From: Salivita marina
Lineage (GTDB): Bacteria; Pseudomonadota; Gammaproteobacteria; Pseudomonadales; Azotimanducaceae
NCBI GenBank assembly: GCA_038144425.1
Contig: JAYQNS010000002.1
Span: forward strand, 496,001 to 560,000
Direction of reading: 5' to 3'
Length of the DNA: 64,000 nucleotides
Below the pieces are notes generated by a model, which was not told the DNA's origin, ran no database searches, and saw nothing but the letters and a program-made list of their open reading frames with translations. Below, in pieces: positions 17,659 to 26,468 of this stretch (the stretch's first letter is position 1; every line of letters begins with the position of its first letter). The translations under genes were made by a program, and so were the position numbers.

Positions 17659-18648
17659 ATGGCAGATCCAACCCCCGCTTCCCGCCGCCGCAGCGGCGAA
17701 AGCCCGGCTCAGGTGTTTTGGGAGACAAAGCTAGCCTTCGATTTCATGCGCTGGCGCCAGCTCACCTTGATGTTGTCTACCGTACTTATCCTTGCGTCCC
17801 TGGCGCTTCTGGGGGTGAGGGGTTTGAACTTTGGCCTCGACTTCACCGGCGGAACCCTGGTCGAGGTGAACTTTCCCGAAGCTGCTGATCCTCAAACCGT
17901 TCGCTTGGGTCTTGAGGCGCAGGGCTACGGGGATCTCGTGGTACAGAACTTTGGCACGGCGCGGGACGTGCTCGTTCGCGTGCCCCCGGATGTCGTGGGG
18001 GAGACGGCCACCGTGGGGGATGTGATCCTCGCAGCCCTGCGGGCCGACTATGGTGATCAGGTGGCCCTTCGGCGAAGCGAGTTTGTGGGCCCGGCGGTGG
18101 GGGAAGAGCTCCGGGAGCAGGGGGGGCTGGCCATGCTCGCCGCCCTGTCCCTGGTGATGGTCTACATCATGTTTCGCTTCACCGGGAAGTTCGCTCTAAG
18201 TGCGGTTATCGCCCTGGTGCATGACGTGATTATCACCCTAGGTGCCTTCTCCCTTTTTCGCTGGTCCTTCGATTTGCCGTCCCTTGCCGCCGTGCTGGCG
18301 GTGATCGGCTACTCCCTAAACGACACCATCGTGGTCGCCGACCGCATCCGGGAGAATTTTCGGGCCCTGCGGCGGGCCGAGCCCGTCGCCGTGATCAATC
18401 AGGCCATTAGCCAATCTTTCGGGCGCACCTTGGTAACGTCCCTCACGACCCTGCTCGTACTCATCGCCTTGCTGCTCTTTGGGGGCTCGATGATTGAGGG
18501 CTTTGCGGAAGCGCTGGTGGTAGGGGTACTCGTGGGGACCTATTCATCCATTTACGTGGCGGCCAATGCCTTGCTGCTCATGGGCGTCGAGCAGAAGGAT
18601 CTTTTGGTGCCGGAAAAGGAAGGGCAGGACCAGGACGCCCTGCTGTAA
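17659..18648 (+). CDS. secF: protein translocase subunit SecF
   Basis: 329-residue partner of SecD, an inner-membrane protein with six predicted segments. First segment follows FMRWRQLT; the SecD/SecF signature FGLDFTGGTLVEV lies just after it. The C-terminal bundle contains IGYSLNDTIVVADRIREN, the functional Asp/Arg region. It begins 8 bases after secD and is followed 17 bases later by the convergent suhB. Confidence 0.97.
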   Translation: MADPTPASRRRSGESPAQVFWETKLAFDFMRWRQLTLMLSTVLILASLALLGVRGLNFGLDFTGGTLVEVNFPEAADPQTVRLGLEAQGYGDLVVQNFGTARDVLVRVPPDVVGETATVGDVILAALRADYGDQVALRRSEFVGPAVGEELREQGGLAMLAALSLVMVYIMFRFTGKFALSAVIALVHDVIITLGAFSLFRWSFDLPSLAAVLAVIGYSLNDTIVVADRIRENFRALRRAEPVAVINQAISQSFGRTLVTSLTTLLVLIALLLFGGSMIEGFAEALVVGVLVGTYSSIYVAANALLLMGVEQKDLLVPEKEGQDQDALL

Positions 18649-18665
18649 GGAGTGCCTTCCGGGGC

Positions 18666-19475
18666 TTAGCGCCCCCGGAGCTCGTCCGTGACGTGGGGCG
18701 CGATCTTCTGCAGCAGCCCCTTAAAAACCTTCGGCGCGCCGCAGACGATGTGGCCCTGCTGCAAAAATTTATTGCCGCCAGACAGATCGCCCACAAGGCC
18801 TCCGGCCTCCGTAACCAGTAAAGCGCCGGCGGCGATGTCCCAGGGCTTCAGGCCCAGCTCCCAGTAGCCATCGAAGCGCCCGGCGGCGACGTAGGCGAGA
18901 TCAAGGGCTGCGGAACCGGCACGACGAAGATCCGCAGCCTCCTGCGTGACGGCCCCGGCCATCCCCAGGTAAGGCTGAAGATGGGCAGCTTTTTGCCGAT
19001 AGGGAATGCCCGTGCCGATGATGGCACCGTCGAGGCTCGGAAGGCGGGTGACCCGGAGACGCTTGCCGTTGAGCTGGGCGCCATAGCCCCGGGAGGCCAC
19101 GAAGGCTTCATCTCGCAGGGGGTCGAAGACCACCGCATGTTCAAGACGTCCGTGCTGCCGGCAGGCGATGGAGATCGCGAAATGGGGAATGCCTCGGAGG
19201 AAGTTGGCGGTGCCGTCCAGCGGGTCGATGATCCAGGTGGTGTGCCCGTCATGTCCCTCGCGATGCCCCGATTCCTCACCGAGGAAACCGTGATCGGGGT
19301 AGGCCGTCAGCAGGGTTTCGATGATTGCCGCTTCAGCGGCGCGATCGATGTCCGAGACCCAGTCGTTTTTGCCCTTCTGTTCGGCATTGACCCGGTCGAC
19401 GCGATCCACCGCGCGAACGATAATCTGCCCCGCTTTTCGGGCGGCGCGTAGCGCCATATTGGCCAAGGGTTGCAT
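18666..19475 (-). CDS. suhB: inositol-1-monophosphatase SuhB
   Basis: Mg2+-dependent phosphatase; in Escherichia coli SuhB also joins the rRNA antitermination complex. 269 residues. Metal-site motifs are present: LGEESGHREG (first Glu site), WIIDPLDGTANF (Asp pair), and LKPWDIAAGALLVTEAGG near the C-terminus. Convergent with secF and divergent from trmJ, the common gammaproteobacterial arrangement. Confidence 0.96.
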   Translation of the reverse strand: MQPLANMALRAARKAGQIIVRAVDRVDRVNAEQKGKNDWVSDIDRAAEAAIIETLLTAYPDHGFLGEESGHREGHDGHTTWIIDPLDGTANFLRGIPHFAISIACRQHGRLEHAVVFDPLRDEAFVASRGYGAQLNGKRLRVTRLPSLDGAIIGTGIPYRQKAAHLQPYLGMAGAVTQEAADLRRAGSAALDLAYVAAGRFDGYWELGLKPWDIAAGALLVTEAGGLVGDLSGGNKFLQQGHIVCGAPKVFKGLLQKIAPHVTDELRGR

Positions 19476-19582
19476 GGCGTGGGTCCTTGCGCAGAGAGCG
19501 CCGCAGGGCGGTGCAAAAAATAGGCGACGGATGCTGGCAGAAGCCCGCGGTCCGCGCTTGCATTCAATCAGGGAGAACGCCC

Positions 19583-20383
19583 GTGAGCGATGAGTTCCAA
19601 AGCCCCCCCTTTGATCCGGCCCTTCGGGGGCGGCTGCGCTTCGTGCTGGTGGAGCCTTCCCATCCCGGAAACATCGGGGCGGCGGCCCGGGCCTTGAAGA
19701 ATATGGGCCTTGGCAACCTCGTGCTGGTGAATCCCCAGCGTTTCCCCGATCCGGAAGCCCGCTTTAGGGCCGCCTCGGCGGTGGAGCTGGTGGACGGGGC
19801 CACGGTGGTCTCCTCCCTCGCGCAGGCTATTGACGATGCAACCCTCGTGATTGGCACCTCGGCTCGAAGCCGGCGCGTGCCCTGGCCCATGGTGACAGCT
19901 CGAAGCGGCGCCACCCTGGCCCATGAGGAGCTCCAAACGGGGGAGGGGGCGAAGGTCGCTTTTGTCTTTGGTCGCGAGGCCAGTGGTCTTACGAATTACG
20001 AGCTCGCTCGATGCCAGCATCACATGATGGTGGAGACCGATCCCGCCTATCCGAGTCTGAATTTGTCCATGGCGGTGCAGCTTGTTGCTTACGAGCTGCG
20101 TATGGCCTGGCTGGAAGGGGCGCGCCCCCCGGAACCGCCCTGGGATCGACCCTGGGCCAGTTCGGAAGCGCTCGAACACTTCATGGAGCACCTAGACCGC
20201 ATGGTGGATCACTCGGGCTTTCTGGCGGACCGGGAGCCCGGGCAGGTGCGGTTACGCCTTCGGCGTTTGTTCTTCCGCACCCGCCTCGATCAGGTAGAGG
20301 TCAACATTCTTCGCGGCGTCTTTACGGGCCTTGAGCGCGCCCTTTCCGGTGTGGCAAGGGGGGGGAGGGAGAAGAGCAGTTGA
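19583..20383 (+). CDS. trmJ: tRNA (cytidine/uridine-2'-O-)-methyltransferase TrmJ
   Basis: SPOUT-fold methyltransferase acting on position 32 of several tRNAs. 266 residues from GTG 19583, chosen because GGGAGA ends 6 bases upstream and the product then begins shortly before the conserved RFVLVEPSHPGNIGAAARA. SAM-binding knot motifs FVFGREASGLTNYEL and PSLNLSMAVQLVAYEL are intact, and the C-terminal 100 residues are the dimerisation extension. The open frame extends further upstream to 19487, overlapping the suhB promoter region, but lacks a ribosome-binding site. Confidence 0.94.
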   Translation: MSDEFQSPPFDPALRGRLRFVLVEPSHPGNIGAAARALKNMGLGNLVLVNPQRFPDPEARFRAASAVELVDGATVVSSLAQAIDDATLVIGTSARSRRVPWPMVTARSGATLAHEELQTGEGAKVAFVFGREASGLTNYELARCQHHMMVETDPAYPSLNLSMAVQLVAYELRMAWLEGARPPEPPWDRPWASSEALEHFMEHLDRMVDHSGFLADREPGQVRLRLRRLFFRTRLDQVEVNILRGVFTGLERALSGVARGGREKSS

Positions 20384-20409
20384 CAGGGCGCCAGAGGGAC
20401 GTAAGTTAT
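20380..20409 (+). promoter_or_regulatory. candidate iscR promoter
   Basis: TTGACA at 20380-20385 overlaps the trmJ stop codon; about 16-18 bases later comes TAAGTTAT, a weak -10. IscR-type regulators repress their own promoter through such a region, but I cannot define an IscR box with confidence. Confidence 0.35.
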
Positions 20410-20437
20410 TGCACAGCAAAGCATTAGGGGATTAGGC

Positions 20438-20914
20438 ATGCTATTAACCACTCGAGGGCGCTACGCCGTTACGGCAATGCTAGATTTGGCCCTCAACGCC
20501 GCGCCGAAGCCCGTGCCCCTCGGGGATATTGCCGAGCGGCAGGGCATTTCTCTGGCCTATCTCGAACAGCTTTTTGCCCGCCTTCGCCGGAGGGGGTTGG
20601 TGGTGAGCGTTCGTGGCCCCGGGGGGGGATATCGCCTATCCGAGCCCCTTGAAGCGATTTCCATTGCCCGCATTATCGCTGCTGTCGACGAGCAGCTGGA
20701 TGCCACTCGCTGCGGCGGCAGTGGCCACTGCCAGGACGGGCAGCAATGCCTCACCCACGATCTTTGGACCGATCTCTCAAGCCGCATCGAGCAGTTTCTG
20801 AGTCAGCATACCCTGGCGTCCCTGGTGGCGCGGGAGGGGGTGCAGGACGTGGCGGCACGGCAGCGGGCAGATCAGCGGGAAGGGGATGCGCTGATCTCCG
20901 CCATGCAGCTTTGA
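20438..20914 (+). CDS. iscR: Fe-S cluster assembly transcription factor IscR
   Basis: Rrf2-family regulator that senses Fe-S status with a [2Fe-2S] cluster. 158 residues: winged helix at residues 1-70 (TTRGRYAVTAMLDLA at the start) and the three cluster cysteines spaced as in IscR in CGGSGHCQDGQQC, followed by His in LTHDLW. It precedes iscS by 16 bases, as expected. In this genome it is followed only by iscS and not by the rest of the isc operon. Confidence 0.96.
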   Translation: MLLTTRGRYAVTAMLDLALNAAPKPVPLGDIAERQGISLAYLEQLFARLRRRGLVVSVRGPGGGYRLSEPLEAISIARIIAAVDEQLDATRCGGSGHCQDGQQCLTHDLWTDLSSRIEQFLSQHTLASLVAREGVQDVAARQRADQREGDALISAMQL

Positions 20915-20930
20915 AGGGGCGGGCCTTGTC

Positions 20931-22100
20931 ATGACGCCCCTTTATCTGGATTACGCCGCCACAACGCCCGTGGATCCACGGGTGGCGGAGGTCATGGGGC
21001 AGCACCTGACCCTCGATGGGGTGTTCGCCAATCCTGCTTCGCGAACTCATCGCTACGGCTGGGATGCGGAAGAGGCGGTCGAGCTGGCAAGGGGACAGCT
21101 TGCGACCCTGCTCAGCTGCGACGTGCGAGAGCTGGCGTTCACCTCCGGCGCGACGGAGGCCAACAACCTTGCCATCAAGGGTATGGCCGAGGCGCTCGCT
21201 AGCCGCGGTCGCCATCTCATTACCTCCCCCATCGAGCACAAGGCGGTGGTGGATTGCTTCAAGATTCTTGAGGAGCAGGGCTTTGAGGTGACCTGGCTCG
21301 AGCCCGAAGCCAGCGGCATTGTTGCTCCGGAAACTTTGGCCCGGGCCCTCCGTCGGGACACGATCCTGGTCTCCCTCATGGCGGTGCACAACGAGCTGGG
21401 AGTGAAGAACGATCTGGCCGCGCTTGGCGCACTGTGTCGGGAGGCTGGCGTGCCCTTCCATGTGGATGGGGCCCAGGCGCTGGGCAAAATGGACCTCGAC
21501 CTTTCGGTCCTGCCTGTGGACCTCATGTCTTTTTCTGGGCACAAGATTTATGGGCCGAAGGGCATCGGGGCTCTCTACGTCGCCCGGGGCTTGGCGCCCC
21601 AGCCGGTGGCGCAGATGCATGGGGGTGGGCATGAGCGGGGGCTGCGTTCCGGCACCTTGCCCACCCATCAAATCGCGGGGCTAGGTGCTGCGGCTGCATG
21701 CTACGGCGGCGGCGCCCTGGGAGCGGAGCTTTCGCATCTTGAAGGCTGCCGGGCGGCGTTCCTTCGCGGACTTGGGGCTCTGCCGGGGGTACACCACCTT
21801 GGCGCCGGGGCACCGGCCATGCCCGGCATCTTGAATCTCGCCTTTGACGGCGTTGACGGCGAGACTCTGCAGATGGCCGTAGCCAGCGAGCTGGCTTGCT
21901 CCAGCGGCTCGGCGTGCAACAGCGTCTCCGTGGAGCCGTCCTTTGTGCTCATGGCCCTGGGCGTGCCCCGGGACCTGGCCTTTACCGCCCTGCGCTTTTC
22001 CTTTGGCCGCTTCACCACCGAAGCGCAATCGGAAAGAGCCGGTGCCTGGCTGGGTGAGCGAGTGCTTTCCTTGCGCTCTCCTGTAGCTGTAAGTTCCTAA
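20931..22100 (+). CDS. iscS: cysteine desulfurase IscS
   Basis: PLP enzyme releasing sulfur from cysteine for Fe-S clusters and thio-tRNA modification. 389 residues. The PLP lysine lies in SFSGHKIYGPKG, the catalytic Cys on the mobile loop in CSSGSACNS, and the N-terminal LDYAATTPVDPRV is typical of group I (IscS/NifS) enzymes. It directly follows iscR; the next gene, 68 bases on, is ndk rather than iscU, so the usual iscU-iscA-hscBA-fdx genes are absent here. Confidence 0.96.
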   Translation: MTPLYLDYAATTPVDPRVAEVMGQHLTLDGVFANPASRTHRYGWDAEEAVELARGQLATLLSCDVRELAFTSGATEANNLAIKGMAEALASRGRHLITSPIEHKAVVDCFKILEEQGFEVTWLEPEASGIVAPETLARALRRDTILVSLMAVHNELGVKNDLAALGALCREAGVPFHVDGAQALGKMDLDLSVLPVDLMSFSGHKIYGPKGIGALYVARGLAPQPVAQMHGGGHERGLRSGTLPTHQIAGLGAAAACYGGGALGAELSHLEGCRAAFLRGLGALPGVHHLGAGAPAMPGILNLAFDGVDGETLQMAVASELACSSGSACNSVSVEPSFVLMALGVPRDLAFTALRFSFGRFTTEAQSERAGAWLGERVLSLRSPVAVSS

Positions 22101-22106
22101 AGTCCG

Positions 22107-22145
22107 TATAATTTTGCGCCACTTTTGAGGGCCAAGGGGGCCCTC
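22107..22145 (+). promoter_or_regulatory. ndk -10 element and leader hairpin
   Basis: A perfect TATAAT at 22107-22112 without a clear -35 partner, followed by a perfect 7-bp inverted repeat GAGGGCC (22127-22133) / GGCCCTC (22139-22145) with a 5-base loop, ending 23 bases before the ndk start. There is no T run, so it is not an obvious terminator; it would lie in the ndk leader. Confidence 0.4.
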
Positions 22146-22168
22146 ATGATTTCCCTTGGAGAGCACCC

Positions 22169-22597
22169 ATGGCTGTTGAGCGCACCCTTTCGATCATCAA
22201 GCCCGACGCCGTTGCGAAGAACGCAATTGGCGCCATTTATGCGCGTTTCGAAGAAGCGGGGCTGAAGATTGTGGCTGCCCGCATGATGCATCTGTCCGAG
22301 GCCCAGGCTGGCGGCTTCTACGCCGAGCACGCCGAGCGTCCCTTCTTCAAAGATCTCGTGGCCTTCATGACCAGTGGCCCGGTGGTGGTGCAGGTGCTTG
22401 AAGGGGAGGGTGCGGTGGCCAAGAACCGCGAGCTCATGGGCGCCACGAACCCTAAGGAGGCCGCTCCGGGCACGATTCGCGCAGACTTCGCTGAGTCCAT
22501 CGACGCTAACGCGGTGCACGGCTCTGATTCCACCACCTCCGCAGCGCGGGAAGTGGCCTACTTTTTCAGCGCGCTGGATGTCTGCGCCCGCGCCTAA
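22169..22597 (+). CDS. ndk: nucleoside diphosphate kinase
   Basis: Transfers the gamma phosphate of ATP to nucleoside diphosphates through a phospho-His intermediate. 142 residues, standard length. Begins AVERTLSIIKPDAV; the active-site His is in NAVHGSDS near residue 117. GGAG lies 8 bases upstream of the start. Followed by rlmN, as in many gammaproteobacteria. Confidence 0.98.
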   Translation: MAVERTLSIIKPDAVAKNAIGAIYARFEEAGLKIVAARMMHLSEAQAGGFYAEHAERPFFKDLVAFMTSGPVVVQVLEGEGAVAKNRELMGATNPKEAAPGTIRADFAESIDANAVHGSDSTTSAAREVAYFFSALDVCARA

Positions 22598-22613
22598 GCG
22601 GACGCCTTCGGTG

Positions 22614-23792
22614 ATGGCGGAAGGGCTCACCCCAAGAGATCTCACCAGCGCTGCCGTGGCGGCGCCGGTAGCGCTCCTGGGCATGAGCAAAGCCTCCCTG
22701 GAGGCTTACTTTGCCAGCCTGGGGGAGAAGCCCTTTCGCGCCGTACAGGTGATGAAGTGGCTGCATCACCGCGACGCGGATGATTTCGCCACCATGACCG
22801 ACCTTTCCCGGGCCCTCCGGGCGCGGCTCGAGGCGGAAGCCACCCTGGCCATGCCTGAGGTGGTGCAGGATCACCAATCGCTGGACGGGACCCGGAAATG
22901 GCTCTTCGCCCTGGCCGATGGGCAGCGCATAGAAACGGTGTTTATCCCGGAAAAGGACCGAGGCACGCTGTGCATTTCATCCCAGGTGGGCTGCGCCCTC
23001 GATTGCAGCTTTTGCGCCACGGGGAAGCAGGGCTTTAACCGAAACTTGACCGCGGCGGAGATCGTTTCCCAGGTTCGCCTGGCCCGCCGGGCGCTCCAAG
23101 ACACGAACCTCGGGCGCCCTAAGTCCATCACGAACGTTGTGCTCATGGGCATGGGTGAGCCGCTTCTCAACTTCGAGCCCGTGCTCGAAGCCATTTCCGT
23201 GCTCCTCGATGACCTGGGCTACGGCATCTCCAAGCGCCGCCTGACCCTATCCACAGCGGGGGTCGTGCCCGCCATTCGCGCCTTGGCGGGGCGGACGGAC
23301 GTGGCGCTTGCCATCTCGCTCCATGCGCCTACGGACGAACTTCGGGATCAGCTGGTTCCCATCAATCGTCGCTATCCGATCGCCGAGTTGCTTGATGCCT
23401 GCGAGGCCTACCTCGAAAAGCTGGGGGAATGGCGAAGCATTACGGTGGAGTACACGCTCCTCGCAGGGGTCAACGACCGCCCGGAAGACGCGGAGGCGCT
23501 CATCGCCTGCCTGGCGCGGCTCCGGGAGCGGGTCAAGCTGAACCTCATCCCCTTCAATCCCTTTCCGGGATCGGGCTATGCACGCCCTGACGCTCGTGAG
23601 GTGCGGCGTTTTCAGGAGCGCATGATGGCGGCGAACTACGCCACCATGGTGCGCACCACCCGGGGTGACGATATCGACGCCGCCTGTGGTCAGTTGGCCG
23701 GTGCCTTCGACGATCGGACCAAGCGTCGTACCCGCTATCTGGCTCGGCTTCGGGATCATGGGGAGATCGTCCATGGGCAGCCCGGGCGCTAG
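22614..23792 (+). CDS. rlmN: dual-specificity RNA methyltransferase RlmN
   Basis: Radical-SAM enzyme methylating C2 of A2503 in 23S rRNA and A37 in some tRNAs. 392 residues from ATG 22614. The cluster motif CALDCSFCATG, the substrate-recognition start GEKPFRAVQVMKWLHH, and the C-terminal methyl-carrying Cys in DDIDAACGQLAG are present. The frame is open upstream into ndk, but that part is antisense-like noise. The 3' end overlaps pilW by 20 bases. Confidence 0.96.
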   Translation: MAEGLTPRDLTSAAVAAPVALLGMSKASLEAYFASLGEKPFRAVQVMKWLHHRDADDFATMTDLSRALRARLEAEATLAMPEVVQDHQSLDGTRKWLFALADGQRIETVFIPEKDRGTLCISSQVGCALDCSFCATGKQGFNRNLTAAEIVSQVRLARRALQDTNLGRPKSITNVVLMGMGEPLLNFEPVLEAISVLLDDLGYGISKRRLTLSTAGVVPAIRALAGRTDVALAISLHAPTDELRDQLVPINRRYPIAELLDACEAYLEKLGEWRSITVEYTLLAGVNDRPEDAEALIACLARLRERVKLNLIPFNPFPGSGYARPDAREVRRFQERMMAANYATMVRTTRGDDIDAACGQLAGAFDDRTKRRTRYLARLRDHGEIVHGQPGR

Positions 23793-24492
23793 GCGCCTCG
23801 CTGCGCTCCTCCTCACCCTCGGGCTTTGGGGGTGCCAGGGGACACCATCGCAGGAACAGGCAGCGCGCTTCGACGCCTATTTGGCCTTGGCGCAAGGCTA
23901 TGCTGACGCCGGGGACTTTGATCGAGCTCGCCGCCCCCTCGCTTCCGCCCTCGAGATCAATGATCGCGCCTGGCGTCCCCAGCTGATCCTTGCCCGGATC
24001 TACGATGCGGAAGGGGAGCCGGACCTCGCAGAGGACGCCTTTCGCCGTGCCCGCCGCTACGGGGCGGAGCAAGCCGAAGTCCAGAATGACTATGGCGTGT
24101 TTCTCTATCGTCAGGCGCGTTACGAGGATGCCGTTGTCGCCCTTCGCCGGGCCGCGGAGGATGCGGATTTCCCTGCCCGCGCCGTGGCTTTTGAGAATCT
24201 AGGCCTAGCCTTGGAAGGCGCGGAGGCTCCGGAAGCGGCCCGGGATGCCTTTCAGCGGGCCCTCGCCCTGACGCCCTGCGCTCAGCGTCCCCTGCTGGCC
24301 CTCACCCGCTGGTATCTCACGGAAGGGGATATCCCCCGAGCCCGAAGCCTCGCAGAACGCTTTGCGCGCTGCGCGCCCGATAATGAGGAAAGCCTAGCCC
24401 TGGCGCTGGCCATTGCGCGGCGCCTCGGCGATCCCAAGGCGGAGGCGGAGGCGTCTCGGCGCCTAGAGGCGCTTGGAGCCTCGGCGCCGTGA
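23773..24492 (+). CDS. pilW: type IV pilus biogenesis/stability lipoprotein PilW
   Basis: TPR lipoprotein needed for outer-membrane assembly of the PilQ secretin. 239 residues from ATG 23773 (GGGAG 7 bases upstream): signal peptide ending in LGLWGCQG, then about five TPR units (ARFDAYLALAQGYADAGDFD, NDYGVFLYRQARYEDAVVAL and so on). Position between rlmN and rodZ is diagnostic. Overlaps both neighbours, so the genes are translationally coupled. Confidence 0.9.
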   Translation: MGSPGARRLAALLLTLGLWGCQGTPSQEQAARFDAYLALAQGYADAGDFDRARRPLASALEINDRAWRPQLILARIYDAEGEPDLAEDAFRRARRYGAEQAEVQNDYGVFLYRQARYEDAVVALRRAAEDADFPARAVAFENLGLALEGAEAPEAARDAFQRALALTPCAQRPLLALTRWYLTEGDIPRARSLAERFARCAPDNEESLALALAIARRLGDPKAEAEASRRLEALGASAP

Positions 24493-25282
24493 GCGAGGCG
24501 CCTCAGCTCCTCGGCCCCGGGGCCCAGCTGGCCCGCGTGCGTGCGGAGCGCGGCCTAACCCCGGAGGATCTGGCCCAAACCCTCAACCTATCACTCACCA
24601 CCCTGCGGGCTCTCGAGGCAGACGATTTGTCTCGCCTTCCCAGCCCAATCTTTGTGCGGGGCTACCTCCGCGCCTACGCGCGCCTGCTGCTGGTGCCCTC
24701 GGCGCCGGTGCTGGCCGCTTTTGAGCAACAGCTCGCGGAGGCAGGGCTGGCGTCGGAGGGGGTGGCCTTGCCGCGGCGGCCCGTCCAACGGGGGCTCCGG
24801 GCCTCCCTTCTGCGCAGCGTATTTCAGAACCCCGGCTGGGTAATGGCGAGCTTCTCTGCCCTAGGGGCGCTTCTGCTCGGCGGAATGGTGCTGGAGGCTG
24901 GGCAACAGTTAGATACGGCGAAGGAGGCGCCCGAGCCCCTCCTGGCCGCCGTTCCCCTCGCGCCTGCCCCAGCGGACGCCGCGCCGGAACCGGAGGCGCG
25001 GGTGGGCGCCGATGGTAAGCCCGAGCTGTGGGTCGGCGTTGAAGGGTCCCGTCTGGAACTGGCCTATGCGTCGGAGAGCTGGACCGAAGTAAGGGATGGG
25101 GCGGACCGCTTGCTCTTCCACGGGGCGCCGACGCCTGGCACGCGGCTTGTGGTCCAGGGGAGGGGCCCTTTGCGCTGCTCCTAGGCTATGCCCCCGGAGT
25201 GCGCGTAAGCTATAACCAAATGGACGTGCCCCTGCGGCCCCATACGCGCAACGACATCGCGCAGCTGGTGCTGGGTCGCTAG
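24489..25282 (+). CDS. rodZ: cytoskeleton protein RodZ (frameshift near C-terminus)
   Basis: Bitopic MreB-binding cell-shape protein. Cytoplasmic HTH domain (residues 8-70, LARVRAERGLTPEDLAQTLN), one membrane segment (VMASFSALGALLLGGMVLEA, near residue 120), and a periplasmic C-terminal domain. As given, the frame stops at 25184 after GRGPLRCS. Adding one G to the G runs at 25157-25165 restores the conserved ending FALLLGYAPGVRVSYNQ through IAQLVLGR to a stop at 25280-25282 (264 residues). A sequencing error is the likeliest cause. GTG start overlaps the pilW stop. Confidence 0.85.
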
Positions 25283-25297
25283 GCCTGGGAGGACGGT

Positions 25298-26425
25298 ATG
25301 AACCTTGGAAGCCCGATTAAGCGTCGGCTGACGCGCCAGATCCACGTAGGTTCGGTCCCCGTGGGCGGCGATGCCCCCATCGCGGTGCAGAGCATGACCA
25401 ACACGGAGACCACGGACGTCGATGCGACGGTGGCGCAGATTGAAAAGCTTGAGGCTGCGGGCGCCGATATTGTCCGGGTCTCCGCGCCGAGCCTCGAAGC
25501 GGCGGAGGCCTTCGGACACATTCGCAAGCGGGTGCACGTCCCCCTGGTTGCGGATATCCACTACGACTATCGCATCGCTCTCAAGGTGATTGAGTACGGC
25601 GTAGATTGCGTTCGTATTAATCCGGGGAACATCGGCTCGGACGATCGGGTGCGGTCCGTGGTTTCGGCCTGTCGGGATAGGGGCGTGCCCATTCGCATCG
25701 GCGTAAATGCGGGTTCCCTAGGTAAGCGCCTCCTGAAGAAGTACGACAACGAACCCTGCGCCGAGGCCATGGTGGAATCGGCGATGCACCACATCGACAT
25801 CCTCGATCGCCTCGACTTCCAGGATTTCAAGATCAGCCTAAAGGCCTCCGATATCTTCATGACCGTAGAGGCGTATCGGGCGCTTGCCACCCAAATTGAT
25901 AACCCTTTCCACCTGGGTATCACGGAGGCTGGGGGCCTGCGCAGCGGAACGGTCAAGTCGGCCATTGGCCTCGGCATGCTCCTCATGGACGGCATCGGCG
26001 ATACGCTCCGCGTGTCCCTGGCCGCCGATCCCGTGGAGGAGGTTAAGGTCGGTTTTGACATCTTGAAGTCCCTGCGCCTGCGAACCCGAGGTATAAACTT
26101 CGTCGCCTGCCCAAGCTGCTCGCGGCAGAACTTTGACGTCATCGGCACCATGAATGAGCTTGAGCGCCGCCTCGAAGATGTCACCGTGCCTCTCGACGTG
26201 GCCGTGATCGGCTGCGTGGTGAATGGTCCCGGGGAGGCGCTGAAGGCGGACCTAGGGGTGACGGGATCAAATCACCAAAGCGTGCTCTACCGGGAGGGAA
26301 AGCCCTCCGAGCGCCTGGATAACGAAAGCATTGCCGATCACCTCGAACGGGTGATTCGGGCACGCATAGAAGATAAGGTGCGCGCCGAGGAAGCGCAGGC
26401 CGCTTCCCTGATCGCCCGCGGTTAG
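25298..26425 (+). CDS. ispG: 4-hydroxy-3-methylbut-2-enyl-diphosphate synthase (flavodoxin)
   Basis: [4Fe-4S] enzyme of the MEP isoprenoid pathway. 375 residues: TIM barrel beginning IQVGSVPVGG-like (here IHVGSVPVGGDAPIAVQS) and a C-terminal reductase-like domain carrying cluster ligands in CPSCSRQNFD and in IGCVVNGPGEA. Sits in the conserved rodZ-ispG-hisS run. Confidence 0.97.
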   Translation: MNLGSPIKRRLTRQIHVGSVPVGGDAPIAVQSMTNTETTDVDATVAQIEKLEAAGADIVRVSAPSLEAAEAFGHIRKRVHVPLVADIHYDYRIALKVIEYGVDCVRINPGNIGSDDRVRSVVSACRDRGVPIRIGVNAGSLGKRLLKKYDNEPCAEAMVESAMHHIDILDRLDFQDFKISLKASDIFMTVEAYRALATQIDNPFHLGITEAGGLRSGTVKSAIGLGMLLMDGIGDTLRVSLAADPVEEVKVGFDILKSLRLRTRGINFVACPSCSRQNFDVIGTMNELERRLEDVTVPLDVAVIGCVVNGPGEALKADLGVTGSNHQSVLYREGKPSERLDNESIADHLERVIRARIEDKVRAEEAQAASLIARG

Positions 26426-26468
26426 CCCCGGCGCGCCCCCGAGGCGCGCCCTTGTAGAAAGACAGCTC

